Assembly (NCBI RefSeq): GCF_001306915.1
Contig: NZ_LJTC01000002.1
Location: forward strand, 196,108-260,107
Length of the DNA: 64,000 bases
Direction of reading: 5' to 3'
Origin: Pseudoalteromonas lipolytica
GTDB taxonomy: Bacteria > Pseudomonadota > Gammaproteobacteria > Enterobacterales > Alteromonadaceae
Under the pieces are notes generated by a model, which saw nothing but the letters and a program-made list of their open reading frames with translations, was not told the origin of the DNA and did not search any database. This document shows, piece by piece, positions 56,380 through 64,000 of the stretch. Position numbers and translations under genes: made by a program. The first letter of the stretch is position 1. Every line of letters starts with the position of its first letter.

Positions 56380-57087
56380 ATGCTTACAATGAACAACATC
56401 AGCAAAGTGTATCAAACAGATATGGTACAAACACATGCCCTTCGTGACTTTAATCTTCAAGTAGAAGAAGGTGAATTTATTGCCGTAACGGGCCCAAGTG
56501 GCTCAGGTAAAACCACATTTTTAAACATCGCCGGTATGTTAGAACCCTTTAGCGAAGGCCAATACATGTTAGACGGTATTGACGTGGGTAAGCTAAACGA
56601 CAACCAGCGTGCAGATCTTCGTAATCAAAAAATTGGTTTTATTTTCCAAGGTTTTAACCTTATTCCAGATTTGAACCTCTATGAAAATATTGAAGTACCA
56701 CTGCGTTATCGCGGTATCAAAGCCGCCGAGCGTAAGCGCCGAATCGAGCAATGCCTAGAGCAAGTTGGTTTAGCTTCACGCGCTAAACACTTACCGCAAC
56801 AACTTTCTGGTGGTCAACAACAACGTGTGGCTATTGCCAGAGCCCTTGCAGGTGAACCGCGCTTTTTACTTGCCGATGAGCCAACCGGTAATTTAGATAG
56901 TTTAATGGCGCGTCAAGTGATGGAGCTACTTGAGCAAATCAACCGGGATGGCGCAACTATCATCATGGTTACCCATGATCCTGAACTTGCTCGCAGAGCA
57001 CCACGTAATATCCAAGTTGTTGACGGCCAACTCGCTGACTTCACCTTGTATCAAGGCACTCAAAACCTTAAAGCGGCTGGAGTGTAA
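56380..57087 (+). CDS. ABC transporter ATPase, MacB/LolD-like
   Basis: A 235-residue nucleotide-binding subunit. Walker A is GPSGSGKTTFLNI, the signature is LSGGQQQRVAIARALAG, Walker B is FLLADEPTGNLDS and the switch His is in MVTHDPELA. It belongs to the MacB/LolD/FtsE group and pairs with the two FtsX-type permeases that follow. Its stop is 2 nt before the next gene. Confidence 0.93.
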   Translation: MLTMNNISKVYQTDMVQTHALRDFNLQVEEGEFIAVTGPSGSGKTTFLNIAGMLEPFSEGQYMLDGIDVGKLNDNQRADLRNQKIGFIFQGFNLIPDLNLYENIEVPLRYRGIKAAERKRRIEQCLEQVGLASRAKHLPQQLSGGQQQRVAIARALAGEPRFLLADEPTGNLDSLMARQVMELLEQINRDGATIIMVTHDPELARRAPRNIQVVDGQLADFTLYQGTQNLKAAGV

Positions 57088-57089
57088 CC

Positions 57090-58403
57090 ATGTTCCTTCA
57101 TTATTTAGATTTAAGCTGGCGCAGCTTTAAGCGCACGCCACTTGTGAGCTTTTTAATGGTATTGGCCATAGCCATTGGTATTGGCGTAACCATGACCAGT
57201 TTATCTGTGTATCACATGATGTCGGCAGACCCTATTCCTGAAAAAAGTAGTGACCTTTATACAGTACAGCTACAAACCATGGATGAAGGCCGTACGTGGT
57301 GGACAGTCGATAACATGCCACTGCAATTAACTTATCAGGATGCCGTTAACCTTAATCAAGCAAATGCGGGTGGCAAACGTGTCACTATGGTTAGAACGGG
57401 TTTTTCGGTTTATTTAGACTCAGATAAAGTTAAACCATTTATTGGTCAAGCTCGCCTAACCACGCCTGATTTTTTCGATATGTTTAACCTATCGTTTATT
57501 TACGGTGGGGTTTGGAGCGCGCAACAAGAAGCCGATGCAGCCCCTGTTGTGGTGATCAATAAAGAATTAAACGACAAGCTATTCGCAGGTGAAAACCCAG
57601 TAGGCAAAATGGTGTACCTCGATGATGCCAGTTACGAAGTTATTGGCGTGATTGATGATTGGGATATCACCACCAAATATTATGATCTGAACAACGGGGC
57701 ATTTAATAAGACCGAGCAACTATTTTTACCATTTAGCCTAATGAAAGCCCGAGAGCTTGAAAACTGGGGTAATACCAATGGTTGGAAGCACGAAAAAACC
57801 AATACCTTTAACGACAAGCTCAATTCTGAAATGGTGTGGTTACAATTTTGGGTTGAGCTAAAAACACCTGCAGAAAAGCAAGCTTACCAAGACTTTTTAA
57901 TGGCCTATATGCAAGAGCAACGAAAGCTAGGTCGTTTTAACCGCGAAAAATTAACCGCTACCTTACGCGATGTAAATGAGTGGATGCAGTACAACAATGT
58001 TGTTAGCGAAGACAACGAAATTCTGGTTGGCTTAAGCTTTATGTTTTTAGCGGTATGCCTTGCCAACATTTTAGGCTTATTACTAGCGAAGTTCTTGCGC
58101 CGCGCTCCTGAGGTCGGTGTACGCCGTGCATTAGGTGCCAGCAAACGCCAAATATTCTTTCAACATATTGTTGAGGTAGCCATGTTAGGTTTCTTAGGTG
58201 GCATCTTGGGTATTATTTTGGCGCAAGTGGGTTTATTAGGCGTACGTCAAAGCTATAGCTACTACCAAAGCTTAGCCACTATGGATTTAACCATGCTACT
58301 CAGCGCACCGGTGATTGCAATTAGCACCTGTGTTATAGCGGGTCTGTACCCTGCTTGGCTGGTATGTAAAACCAACCCTGCTATTTATCTTAAGAGCCAA
58401 TAA
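57090..58403 (+). CDS. FtsX/MacB-type ABC permease, first
   Basis: A 437-residue membrane subunit with TM1 (SFLMVLAIAIGIGVTMTSL), a large periplasmic domain (about 45-290) and three C-terminal helices. GVRRALGASKRQIFFQHIVEV is the conserved cytoplasmic coupling motif of FtsX proteins. It is the first of two unequal permeases, presumably forming a heterodimer with the next. Confidence 0.9.
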   Translation: MFLHYLDLSWRSFKRTPLVSFLMVLAIAIGIGVTMTSLSVYHMMSADPIPEKSSDLYTVQLQTMDEGRTWWTVDNMPLQLTYQDAVNLNQANAGGKRVTMVRTGFSVYLDSDKVKPFIGQARLTTPDFFDMFNLSFIYGGVWSAQQEADAAPVVVINKELNDKLFAGENPVGKMVYLDDASYEVIGVIDDWDITTKYYDLNNGAFNKTEQLFLPFSLMKARELENWGNTNGWKHEKTNTFNDKLNSEMVWLQFWVELKTPAEKQAYQDFLMAYMQEQRKLGRFNREKLTATLRDVNEWMQYNNVVSEDNEILVGLSFMFLAVCLANILGLLLAKFLRRAPEVGVRRALGASKRQIFFQHIVEVAMLGFLGGILGIILAQVGLLGVRQSYSYYQSLATMDLTMLLSAPVIAISTCVIAGLYPAWLVCKTNPAIYLKSQ

Positions 58404-58414
58404 GGAAGACACCC

Positions 58415-59620
58415 ATGTTAGAAATTAAACCTATCTTTCACGCCTTATGCCGCTCAAAAGTTGGCGCTATTTTATTACTGATCCAAATTGCCATCACCAC
58501 TGCAATTGTTAGTAACGCAGCGTTTATTATTCAAGACAGAATTAGCTATTTAAGCCAAGAGACTGGCTATCCTGAACAAGACATTTTCGTTTTTAATGTC
58601 ATGATGTTTGGCAAAGATGTGTCGCCGTCACAGCAATATGAGCTTGATGAAGCCATGCTTCGTCAAATACCTGGTGTAGTTGATGCTGCTTATTCAAGTA
58701 ATACACCGCTTTCGGGCAGTGGCTCTTCGTCAGATTTTAGTTTAAAGCCAGCACCTGAAGAGAGTAAATCAGCGCGTAGCTCTTACATGTTTATCGATGA
58801 GCATGGCATTAATACCTATGGCGTTAAACTCATTGCTGGGCGTAACTACACTGAAGACGAAGTGATCGTTACCGATAACTATGATGAGCTTTCAAAAGTA
58901 ACCGTTGTTACTAAAACTCTACTCGATGAGCTGTTCCCTGACGGCAATGGTTTAGGTCAAACTGTCTATTTTGGTGACATTCCAATGAAAGTAATTGGTG
59001 TTGTTGAACTTATGAAAGGCCCATGGCTTAAAGACAGCCGTCCAGATAACGTAGCACTGCTACCTTTTATTAAGCCTGGTACAAATGCACGCTTTGTGGT
59101 TAGAACAGAGCCTGGTCAACGCCAATCAGTCATGAACCGTGTTGAAGAAGCCATGCTGAAAAACTACAACAAGCGTGTAATTTCTCGCATTCGTGGCTTA
59201 GATGACGATAAAGAGTCATACATGGCTGAAGATACATTAATGATGCGCATGCTGATTGTACTTATTACTATTTTAGTGTTGGTGACGGCCCTGGGTATTT
59301 TCGGCCTAACGCTGTTCAATATTAGCAAGCGTACTAAACAAATAGGTACTCGCCGCGCTTTAGGTGCCAGAAAATCGGCCATCATCAGCTACTTTTTAGT
59401 TGAAAACGCCATGATATGTATAGTTGGTTTAGTGATTGGTGTGATTGCTGCCGTGTATTTAGGCCAGGTGCTCATGCAGCACTTTTCAATAGCTCAGCTT
59501 GATATTAGCTACGTGCTTGCTACGGCGCTGGCAGTGTTCGTTATGAGTTTATTAGCAGTACTTGCACCTGCAAAACGGGCGGCGAATATCTCACCGAGCA
59601 TTGCAACTCGAACAATTTAG
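58415..59620 (+). CDS. FtsX/MacB-type ABC permease, second
   Basis: A 401-residue permease with the same layout: TM1 (ILLLIQIAITTAIVSNAAF), a periplasmic domain and three C-terminal helices, with GTRRALGARKSAIISYFLVEN as coupling motif. Clearly related to but shorter than the first. Cargo unknown; the MacAB family exports peptides, macrolides or lipoproteins. It ends 81 nt before the regulator gene. Confidence 0.9.
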   Translation: MLEIKPIFHALCRSKVGAILLLIQIAITTAIVSNAAFIIQDRISYLSQETGYPEQDIFVFNVMMFGKDVSPSQQYELDEAMLRQIPGVVDAAYSSNTPLSGSGSSSDFSLKPAPEESKSARSSYMFIDEHGINTYGVKLIAGRNYTEDEVIVTDNYDELSKVTVVTKTLLDELFPDGNGLGQTVYFGDIPMKVIGVVELMKGPWLKDSRPDNVALLPFIKPGTNARFVVRTEPGQRQSVMNRVEEAMLKNYNKRVISRIRGLDDDKESYMAEDTLMMRMLIVLITILVLVTALGIFGLTLFNISKRTKQIGTRRALGARKSAIISYFLVENAMICIVGLVIGVIAAVYLGQVLMQHFSIAQLDISYVLATALAVFVMSLLAVLAPAKRAANISPSIATRTI

Positions 59621-59701
59621 TTCTCCCAACCTATGCTACACTGGATTAACAGTGTAGCATTCATCTTGCACCCTTATTAGGAAAATAACTAAAACAATAA
59701 T

Positions 59702-61030
59702 ATGGAAAAAATACTTATCGTCGACGATAACCCAGCAATTTTGGATGCATTGTCGTTATTACTCGAAATTCACGGTTTTGATGTTGTTACCGCAAGTAAC
59801 CCGTTTGAGGCAATTCAAGCCGTACAATACCAACGCATAGCACTTGTTATTCAAGACATGAACTTTACCGCCGACACCACTTCCGGCGAAGAAGGCAAAG
59901 AACTTTTTTATGCCTTACGAGAAATTAACCCTCACCTACCGATTATTTTGATCACCGCATGGACAGAGCTTTCTACTGCCGTTGAACTTGTCAAAGCAGG
60001 GGCTGCTGATTATTTACCAAAACCATGGGACGACGCCAAGCTACTTACTTGTGTAAATAATCTAATCGAACTGGGTAAAGCAAAACAGCAAAACGAGACT
60101 TTTACCCGCCACCAGCAAGAGCGTGACGCATCTGTACGACAAGCAAATTTGGTGGGCTTGGTTTATAAAAGTACCGCTATGGAGCACATTGTTAATCTTG
60201 CGATTCAAGTGGCTAAATCGGATATTTCAGTACTGATCACAGGCCCCAACGGCAGTGGTAAAGAACGCATTGCACAAATAATACAAGCCAATTCATTATT
60301 AGCAGATAAACCCTTTATCACTGTTAATGCCGGTGCTTTGCCAAGCGAGCTTATTGAGGCTGAGTTATTTGGTGCCGAAGCTGGCGCTTATACAGGTATT
60401 ACCAAACAGCGTATTGGTCGTTTTGAAGCGGCCGATGGTGGCACCCTATTTTTAGACGAAATTGGTAACTTGCCACTTTCTGGGCAAATGAAATTATTAC
60501 GCATTTTACAAACCGGTGAATTTGAACGTTTAGGTTCAACACAAACACGTAAAGTGAATGTGCGGGTGATTTCAGCAACCAATGAAGATTTAAGCCATGC
60601 AATTAAAACAGGTCAATTTCGAGAAGACCTTTACTACCGCTTAAATGTAATTGAGTTAAATTTACCAAGCCTTGCCCATCGCCCAGATGATATTTTAGCT
60701 TTAGTCGCACACTTTTTACCTGAGCGCACACTGTCGCTAAGTACAGAAAAAGCCCTGCTCGCCCATAGTTGGCCGGGTAATGTTCGTGAGCTTGAAAATG
60801 CCTGTAAACGCGCTGGCGTTTTAAAACCCTCAGGGGTGATTGAGCTTGCTGATTTTGGCTTACAAGTTGAAACAAACAGCCCAACACAAACAAGAGCAGA
60901 GCCTAACAAACAGGAGATCGAACTTGCCATGCGCGAATACAAAGGTGTGATTGCTAAAGTGGCTCGCCATTTTGGTTTAAGCCGCCAAGCGCTTTATCGC
61001 AGGCTTGATAAATTTAAGATTGAATACTAA
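59702..61030 (+). CDS. NtrC-family sigma-54 response regulator
   Basis: A 442-residue regulator. Receiver domain with acidic residues at 8-9 and phosphorylated Asp52. The AAA+ domain has Walker A ITGPNGSGKE (179-188), the sigma-54 contact loop GAYTGI (228-233; the family consensus is GAFTGA) and Walker B GGTLFLDEIGNLP. At the C-terminus is a Fis-type helix-turn-helix (about 418-440; ARHFGLSRQALYRRLDKF). It probably activates this operon through the upstream palindromes. The stop shares one base with the kinase ATG (TAATG). Confidence 0.93.
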   Translation: MEKILIVDDNPAILDALSLLLEIHGFDVVTASNPFEAIQAVQYQRIALVIQDMNFTADTTSGEEGKELFYALREINPHLPIILITAWTELSTAVELVKAGAADYLPKPWDDAKLLTCVNNLIELGKAKQQNETFTRHQQERDASVRQANLVGLVYKSTAMEHIVNLAIQVAKSDISVLITGPNGSGKERIAQIIQANSLLADKPFITVNAGALPSELIEAELFGAEAGAYTGITKQRIGRFEAADGGTLFLDEIGNLPLSGQMKLLRILQTGEFERLGSTQTRKVNVRVISATNEDLSHAIKTGQFREDLYYRLNVIELNLPSLAHRPDDILALVAHFLPERTLSLSTEKALLAHSWPGNVRELENACKRAGVLKPSGVIELADFGLQVETNSPTQTRAEPNKQEIELAMREYKGVIAKVARHFGLSRQALYRRLDKFKIEY

Positions 61031-62319
61031 TGCGTTTTTCGTTTCGATATAAAATCATAACCTTATGTATTGCAGCGTCTGCATTGCCGCTAATATTGGT
61101 GTGTTATTTTGCGGGCATAAGCTTGCTTTACAGCCTATTAGCCCTACTCGCTTGCACCTTGATAAGCGGATTTTTTGCCGCGCAATTATCAGCTCCGCTC
61201 ATTGATGGCATGAACTCGCTCGAAACCGGGCTGCTTAATTTTAAAGATGGTGAGCTGGCTACATTATTAGCCTATGATGGCAGTGATGAGCTAGGTGATT
61301 TATGCCGGCTTTATAACCAAACTGCAAAACAGCTTCGCCAAGAAAAACAATGGATTTATCAGCGTGAGCTGATGCTCGATAAAGTACTGCAAAGCTCGCC
61401 ACAAGCTGTGCTTTTGACTAACGACCAAGGCTTGATTGTGTATAGCAACCATAGCGCTCGCAGCTTACTCGATGCTAAATCAGCCCTTGAAGGCGCCAAG
61501 CTAGAAAACTTATTAGATTCAAGCTGCGAGCAATTAACGCGTGCCATACACAAAGGTGTTGATGGCTTATTTACCCTCGACAAAGCAGATCAAGAATCAC
61601 AAACTTGGCATATGGCAACAGGCCGATTATTACTTAATAATCAGTTTCACCAACTGTATGTTTTTAAACAACTGACCCGCGAACTAAGCCGCCAAGAAGT
61701 AGAGGTATGGAAAAAAGTTATTCGTATTATTAGCCATGAGCTAAACAACTCCCTAGGGCCAATGTCGTCGATGCTTCATAGCGCGCAACTTTTAACAAAA
61801 GAAGTCGATGAACCACGCTTAAAACGGGTATTTACCACCATTGAAGACCGCATAAAACACCTTAATGAGTTTGTACAAGGCTATGGTAAATTTGCCAAGT
61901 TACCCACCCCTCAACTATCAACGATTAACTGGCCTACGCTGATTGAGCAATTAAAAAGTCAGTGGCAAGTCGAGGTTTCACTTGATGAGCGTGTAACAAC
62001 TGACGCTGATCACACTCAGCTCGAACAATTACTTATAAACTTATTAAAAAATGCCTATGAGTCAGGGTCAAACCCCGAAGATGTCAGCTTAACAGTGCAA
62101 CAAGAAGCAAGTGGCACACACATCACGGTGAGTGATAAAGGTAAAGGCATGAGTGAAGCTGTAATGGCTAACGCACTTATACCCTTTTACTCAACCAAAG
62201 CAACAGGCAGCGGCTTAGGGTTAGCACTTTGCAGGGAAATAGTTGAAGCGCACCACGGGCAAATTAGCTTGCATAACCGCGAGCAAGGTGGATTAAGCGT
62301 GCATGTTTTGCTGCCCTAA
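61030..62319 (+). CDS. NtrY-like sensor histidine kinase
   Basis: A 429-residue kinase. Two close N-terminal membrane helices (about 10-55) are followed by a HAMP-like linker and a PAS-like domain (about 115-205). HisKA has His236 in RIISHELNNSLGPM, and HATPase has LLINLLKNAYESG (N box), VSDKGKGMSE (G1) and TGSGLGLALCREI (G2). It is encoded directly after its presumed partner regulator. The short periplasmic loop suggests that it senses a membrane or cytoplasmic signal. Confidence 0.92.
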   Translation: MRFSFRYKIITLCIAASALPLILVCYFAGISLLYSLLALLACTLISGFFAAQLSAPLIDGMNSLETGLLNFKDGELATLLAYDGSDELGDLCRLYNQTAKQLRQEKQWIYQRELMLDKVLQSSPQAVLLTNDQGLIVYSNHSARSLLDAKSALEGAKLENLLDSSCEQLTRAIHKGVDGLFTLDKADQESQTWHMATGRLLLNNQFHQLYVFKQLTRELSRQEVEVWKKVIRIISHELNNSLGPMSSMLHSAQLLTKEVDEPRLKRVFTTIEDRIKHLNEFVQGYGKFAKLPTPQLSTINWPTLIEQLKSQWQVEVSLDERVTTDADHTQLEQLLINLLKNAYESGSNPEDVSLTVQQEASGTHITVSDKGKGMSEAVMANALIPFYSTKATGSGLGLALCREIVEAHHGQISLHNREQGGLSVHVLLP

Positions 62320-62434
62320 TAGCCTTTAACACATTCGATATGGATCATGATTAACAAAGAAACCCGTAACATAATATGAGCTTTTGCAATGCTAAGCAGT
62401 AGCATACTGATTAAATTACCACTTATTTAAACCT

Positions 62435-63355
62435 CTATGCTAATAAAACCTTTTCGTTGAAACCTTGCTCATGTAACTTGGCAACGAGTTGTTCAAGCAC
62501 CTCATCTTTTTGAGGGGCTACAGGCTGTGTTAATAGTAAAGAAGTCACATTGCCAAAACCTGGGTGATCAAAATCAGGGTTTTCAAGTCCATGTTGTGCT
62601 CTTAGCGTTAGCAGCATAAGTGCAGCATAAGGTGTAAATTGCCAGTTCATATTATCGAACTCAAAAAACATCTTACTCGGTGGTGATGCAACCTGAGCGA
62701 CTTGATCATCACATAACTGATTTAGATAAGCGGTAACTTTTGTTAAGTCTGTACTATCCCAGTTATCTAAAATAGCTTGATAAGCAAAATCATCTACGAT
62801 CGGCTTTAGGGTATTGCCACCTTTTGCCTTATCAAACAGCAAGATAATAAAATCACCAATGTGACTTTTTGATCTATTCACCCAGTGCTTCATGTAACCT
62901 GCTTGAAATAACGTATAAATTTGGCGAGCATATTCATTATTATGCAATATCACTGCAATACTTAGCTGAAATACAGATGTTGGTGATACCAACCTTAAAG
63001 GTTCACGACTAAAGCGATATCTAAAGCGCTTGAACTTATAGCTTTGTATTGTAATCATGTAATATCCATAACTTAAACATATATTTAATTTACCTAAATC
63101 AAGTAAGTTATCATCTACAAAACTAGCTTGTGCATCCATCTCATAATAATTACGTGGAATTGACAACTCTGTATTTAATACCTCCCAGTTAAAGAAAGGC
63201 AATTTATCATTGCTAGGTATACCTCTTTTCGTTTCTCCTTGCTCAATATAAAAATTAAGCTCTTTTGTATTATTTATATAAACCTTTCTATACTTTTCAG
63301 GATTTTTTATCGCCAGCTTACGCTTTCGTAAAAATTTTTCTAAGTTTTTATTCAT
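62435..63355 (-). CDS. Unknown 306-residue protein
   Basis: A soluble, AT-rich gene product with no signal peptide. Residues 1-30 are very basic (FLRKRKLAIKNPEKYRKVY). The rest is helical with aromatic-rich stretches (LSYGYYMITIQSYKFKRFRY) and a C-terminal region with MNWQFTPYAALMLLTLRAQH. I do not recognise a family. It is transcribed toward the exporter operon and away from nfi. High AT content and a lack of context suggest recent acquisition. Confidence 0.7.
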   Translation of the reverse strand: MNKNLEKFLRKRKLAIKNPEKYRKVYINNTKELNFYIEQGETKRGIPSNDKLPFFNWEVLNTELSIPRNYYEMDAQASFVDDNLLDLGKLNICLSYGYYMITIQSYKFKRFRYRFSREPLRLVSPTSVFQLSIAVILHNNEYARQIYTLFQAGYMKHWVNRSKSHIGDFIILLFDKAKGGNTLKPIVDDFAYQAILDNWDSTDLTKVTAYLNQLCDDQVAQVASPPSKMFFEFDNMNWQFTPYAALMLLTLRAQHGLENPDFDHPGFGNVTSLLLTQPVAPQKDEVLEQLVAKLHEQGFNEKVLLA

Positions 63356-63469
63356 TATTTACATGTACCTGCTTTTTTGATGAGTAATAATAAACTTTAT
63401 TTTTTTCATACAACTAGCATTTTTTATTATGATAAAATCTCACATTATACTTAGAATTTTTAAGATGAT

Positions 63470-64000
63470 ATGGATATCAATAGTTTAAAAGAAGCACAGC
63501 TGTCGCTCTCTAAAAAAGTAAGAGCATCCGATGAAAAGCAGTGTGTTAAGACAATAGCTGGTGTCGATGTTGCTTATAACGAACAATTATCTGAAGTTGT
63601 TGGCGCAATTACGGTACTTAATGCTGATACATTAAAAGTACTTGAAGTACAAACTAGTATTGAGCCCATCAGCTTTCCTTATATACCAGGGCTATTTTCA
63701 TTTCGTGAAGTGCCACCGCTTTTAAATGCATATAACAAACTGACCATAACACCTGATTTAATTGTTTGCGATGGCCATGGCCTTGCACATCCACGGCGTT
63801 TTGGTCTTGCTTGCCACTTGGGTGTCACATTAGATATCCCCACCATAGGTTGCGGAAAAACCAAGTTATTAGGCGAGTTTAATGAACTTGCAGAACACCG
63901 CGGCGCAACGGCAGATTTATTAGATAACGACGAAGTTATTGGCAAAGTGTTACGCACACAAGATAACATTAAACCTGTTTATGTATCTATTGGCCATAAA
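63470..64000 (+). CDS. nfi: Endonuclease V (partial, C-terminus off the right edge)
   Basis: This encodes the first 177 residues of the deoxyinosine-specific endonuclease that nicks near hypoxanthine in DNA. TIAGVDVAYNE contains the first catalytic Asp. PYIPGLFSFREVPPLL and IVCDGHGLAHPRRFGLACH are the conserved blocks, with the second Asp in CDGHG. IPTIGCGKTKL follows. All match E. coli Nfi. The ATG at 63470 lacks a strong ribosome site but aligns with E. coli (MDLASLRAQQ). Confidence 0.93.
   Translation, partial: MDINSLKEAQLSLSKKVRASDEKQCVKTIAGVDVAYNEQLSEVVGAITVLNADTLKVLEVQTSIEPISFPYIPGLFSFREVPPLLNAYNKLTITPDLIVCDGHGLAHPRRFGLACHLGVTLDIPTIGCGKTKLLGEFNELAEHRGATADLLDNDEVIGKVLRTQDNIKPVYVSIGHK

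Noticed and set aside
62435..63355. Toxin-immunity protein (PoNi/Imm-type)
   Set aside because: Only a vague similarity of a C-terminal stretch; no toxin gene is adjacent and the match is too weak to state.

Overview
The window looks like ordinary chromosome of a marine gammaproteobacterium of the Alteromonadales, most like Pseudoalteromonas. This is an inference from gene content (NhaD and NhaC sodium/proton antiporters, many RND/ABC exporters, E. coli-like housekeeping proteins), moderately AT-rich DNA and short intergenic gaps. I see no rRNA, tRNA, insertion sequence, prophage or CRISPR array. Both ends cut a gene: lysC at the left edge and nfi (endonuclease V) at the right edge.

Layout. 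1-2.5 kb: lysC behind a lysine riboswitch, then nhaD. 2.7-7.2 kb: a three-gene MukBEF/MksBEF-like condensin operon (kleisin, MksE-like, SMC ATPase) whose SMC gene is split by a +1 frameshift. 7.3-24.7 kb: mostly envelope genes (DUF4136 lipoprotein, small zinc-ribbon membrane protein, TonB-dependent receptor, RND efflux pair, YcbB-like L,D-transpeptidase next to a YcbK-like M15 peptidase, a lipoprotein hydrolase and a beta-lactamase-fold serine hydrolase), then ribB behind an FMN riboswitch, a LysR regulator divergent from an NfsB-like nitroreductase, and an S66 carboxypeptidase. 24.8-30.7 kb: dapB, carA, carB and greA on the minus strand, with an arginine-containing leader ORF and a terminator-like hairpin just before carA. 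31-35.5 kb: NhaC-type antiporter behind a structured leader, Tsx/OmpK porin, M48 lipoprotein protease, Bcr/CflA drug exporter. 35.5-40.6 kb: grpE (sigma-32-type promoter), an HrcA-like protein, nadK, an unknown membrane protein and recN (LexA box). 40.6-48.3 kb: a locus of little-known function: two tandem 531-residue secreted paralogs, a BaeS-like kinase with a TPR sensor part, a 162-residue membrane protein, a 70-residue ORF and a BaeR-like regulator. 48.5-54.4 kb: gltD and gltB. 55-62.3 kb: a MacAB-like exporter operon ending in an NtrC-type regulator and an NtrY-like kinase, with a sigma-54-like promoter, two upstream palindromes and a 30-codon membrane ORF in front. 62.4-64 kb: an unknown protein and the start of nfi.

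How the genes work together. Three regulatory circuits can be read from the DNA. In the sigma-54 exporter operon, palindromic sites sit 79-118 bp before the expected transcription start and the operon encodes its own NtrC-type activator. The BaeSR-like locus shares an AATATGGAG-type motif in front of the kinase, the 162-residue gene and the regulator operon. The grpE/hrcA-like pair carries a clear heat-shock sigma promoter but no CIRCE operator. Metabolite-sensing leaders (lysine, FMN, and two unclassified leaders before carA and the NhaC gene) are unusually frequent in this 64 kb.
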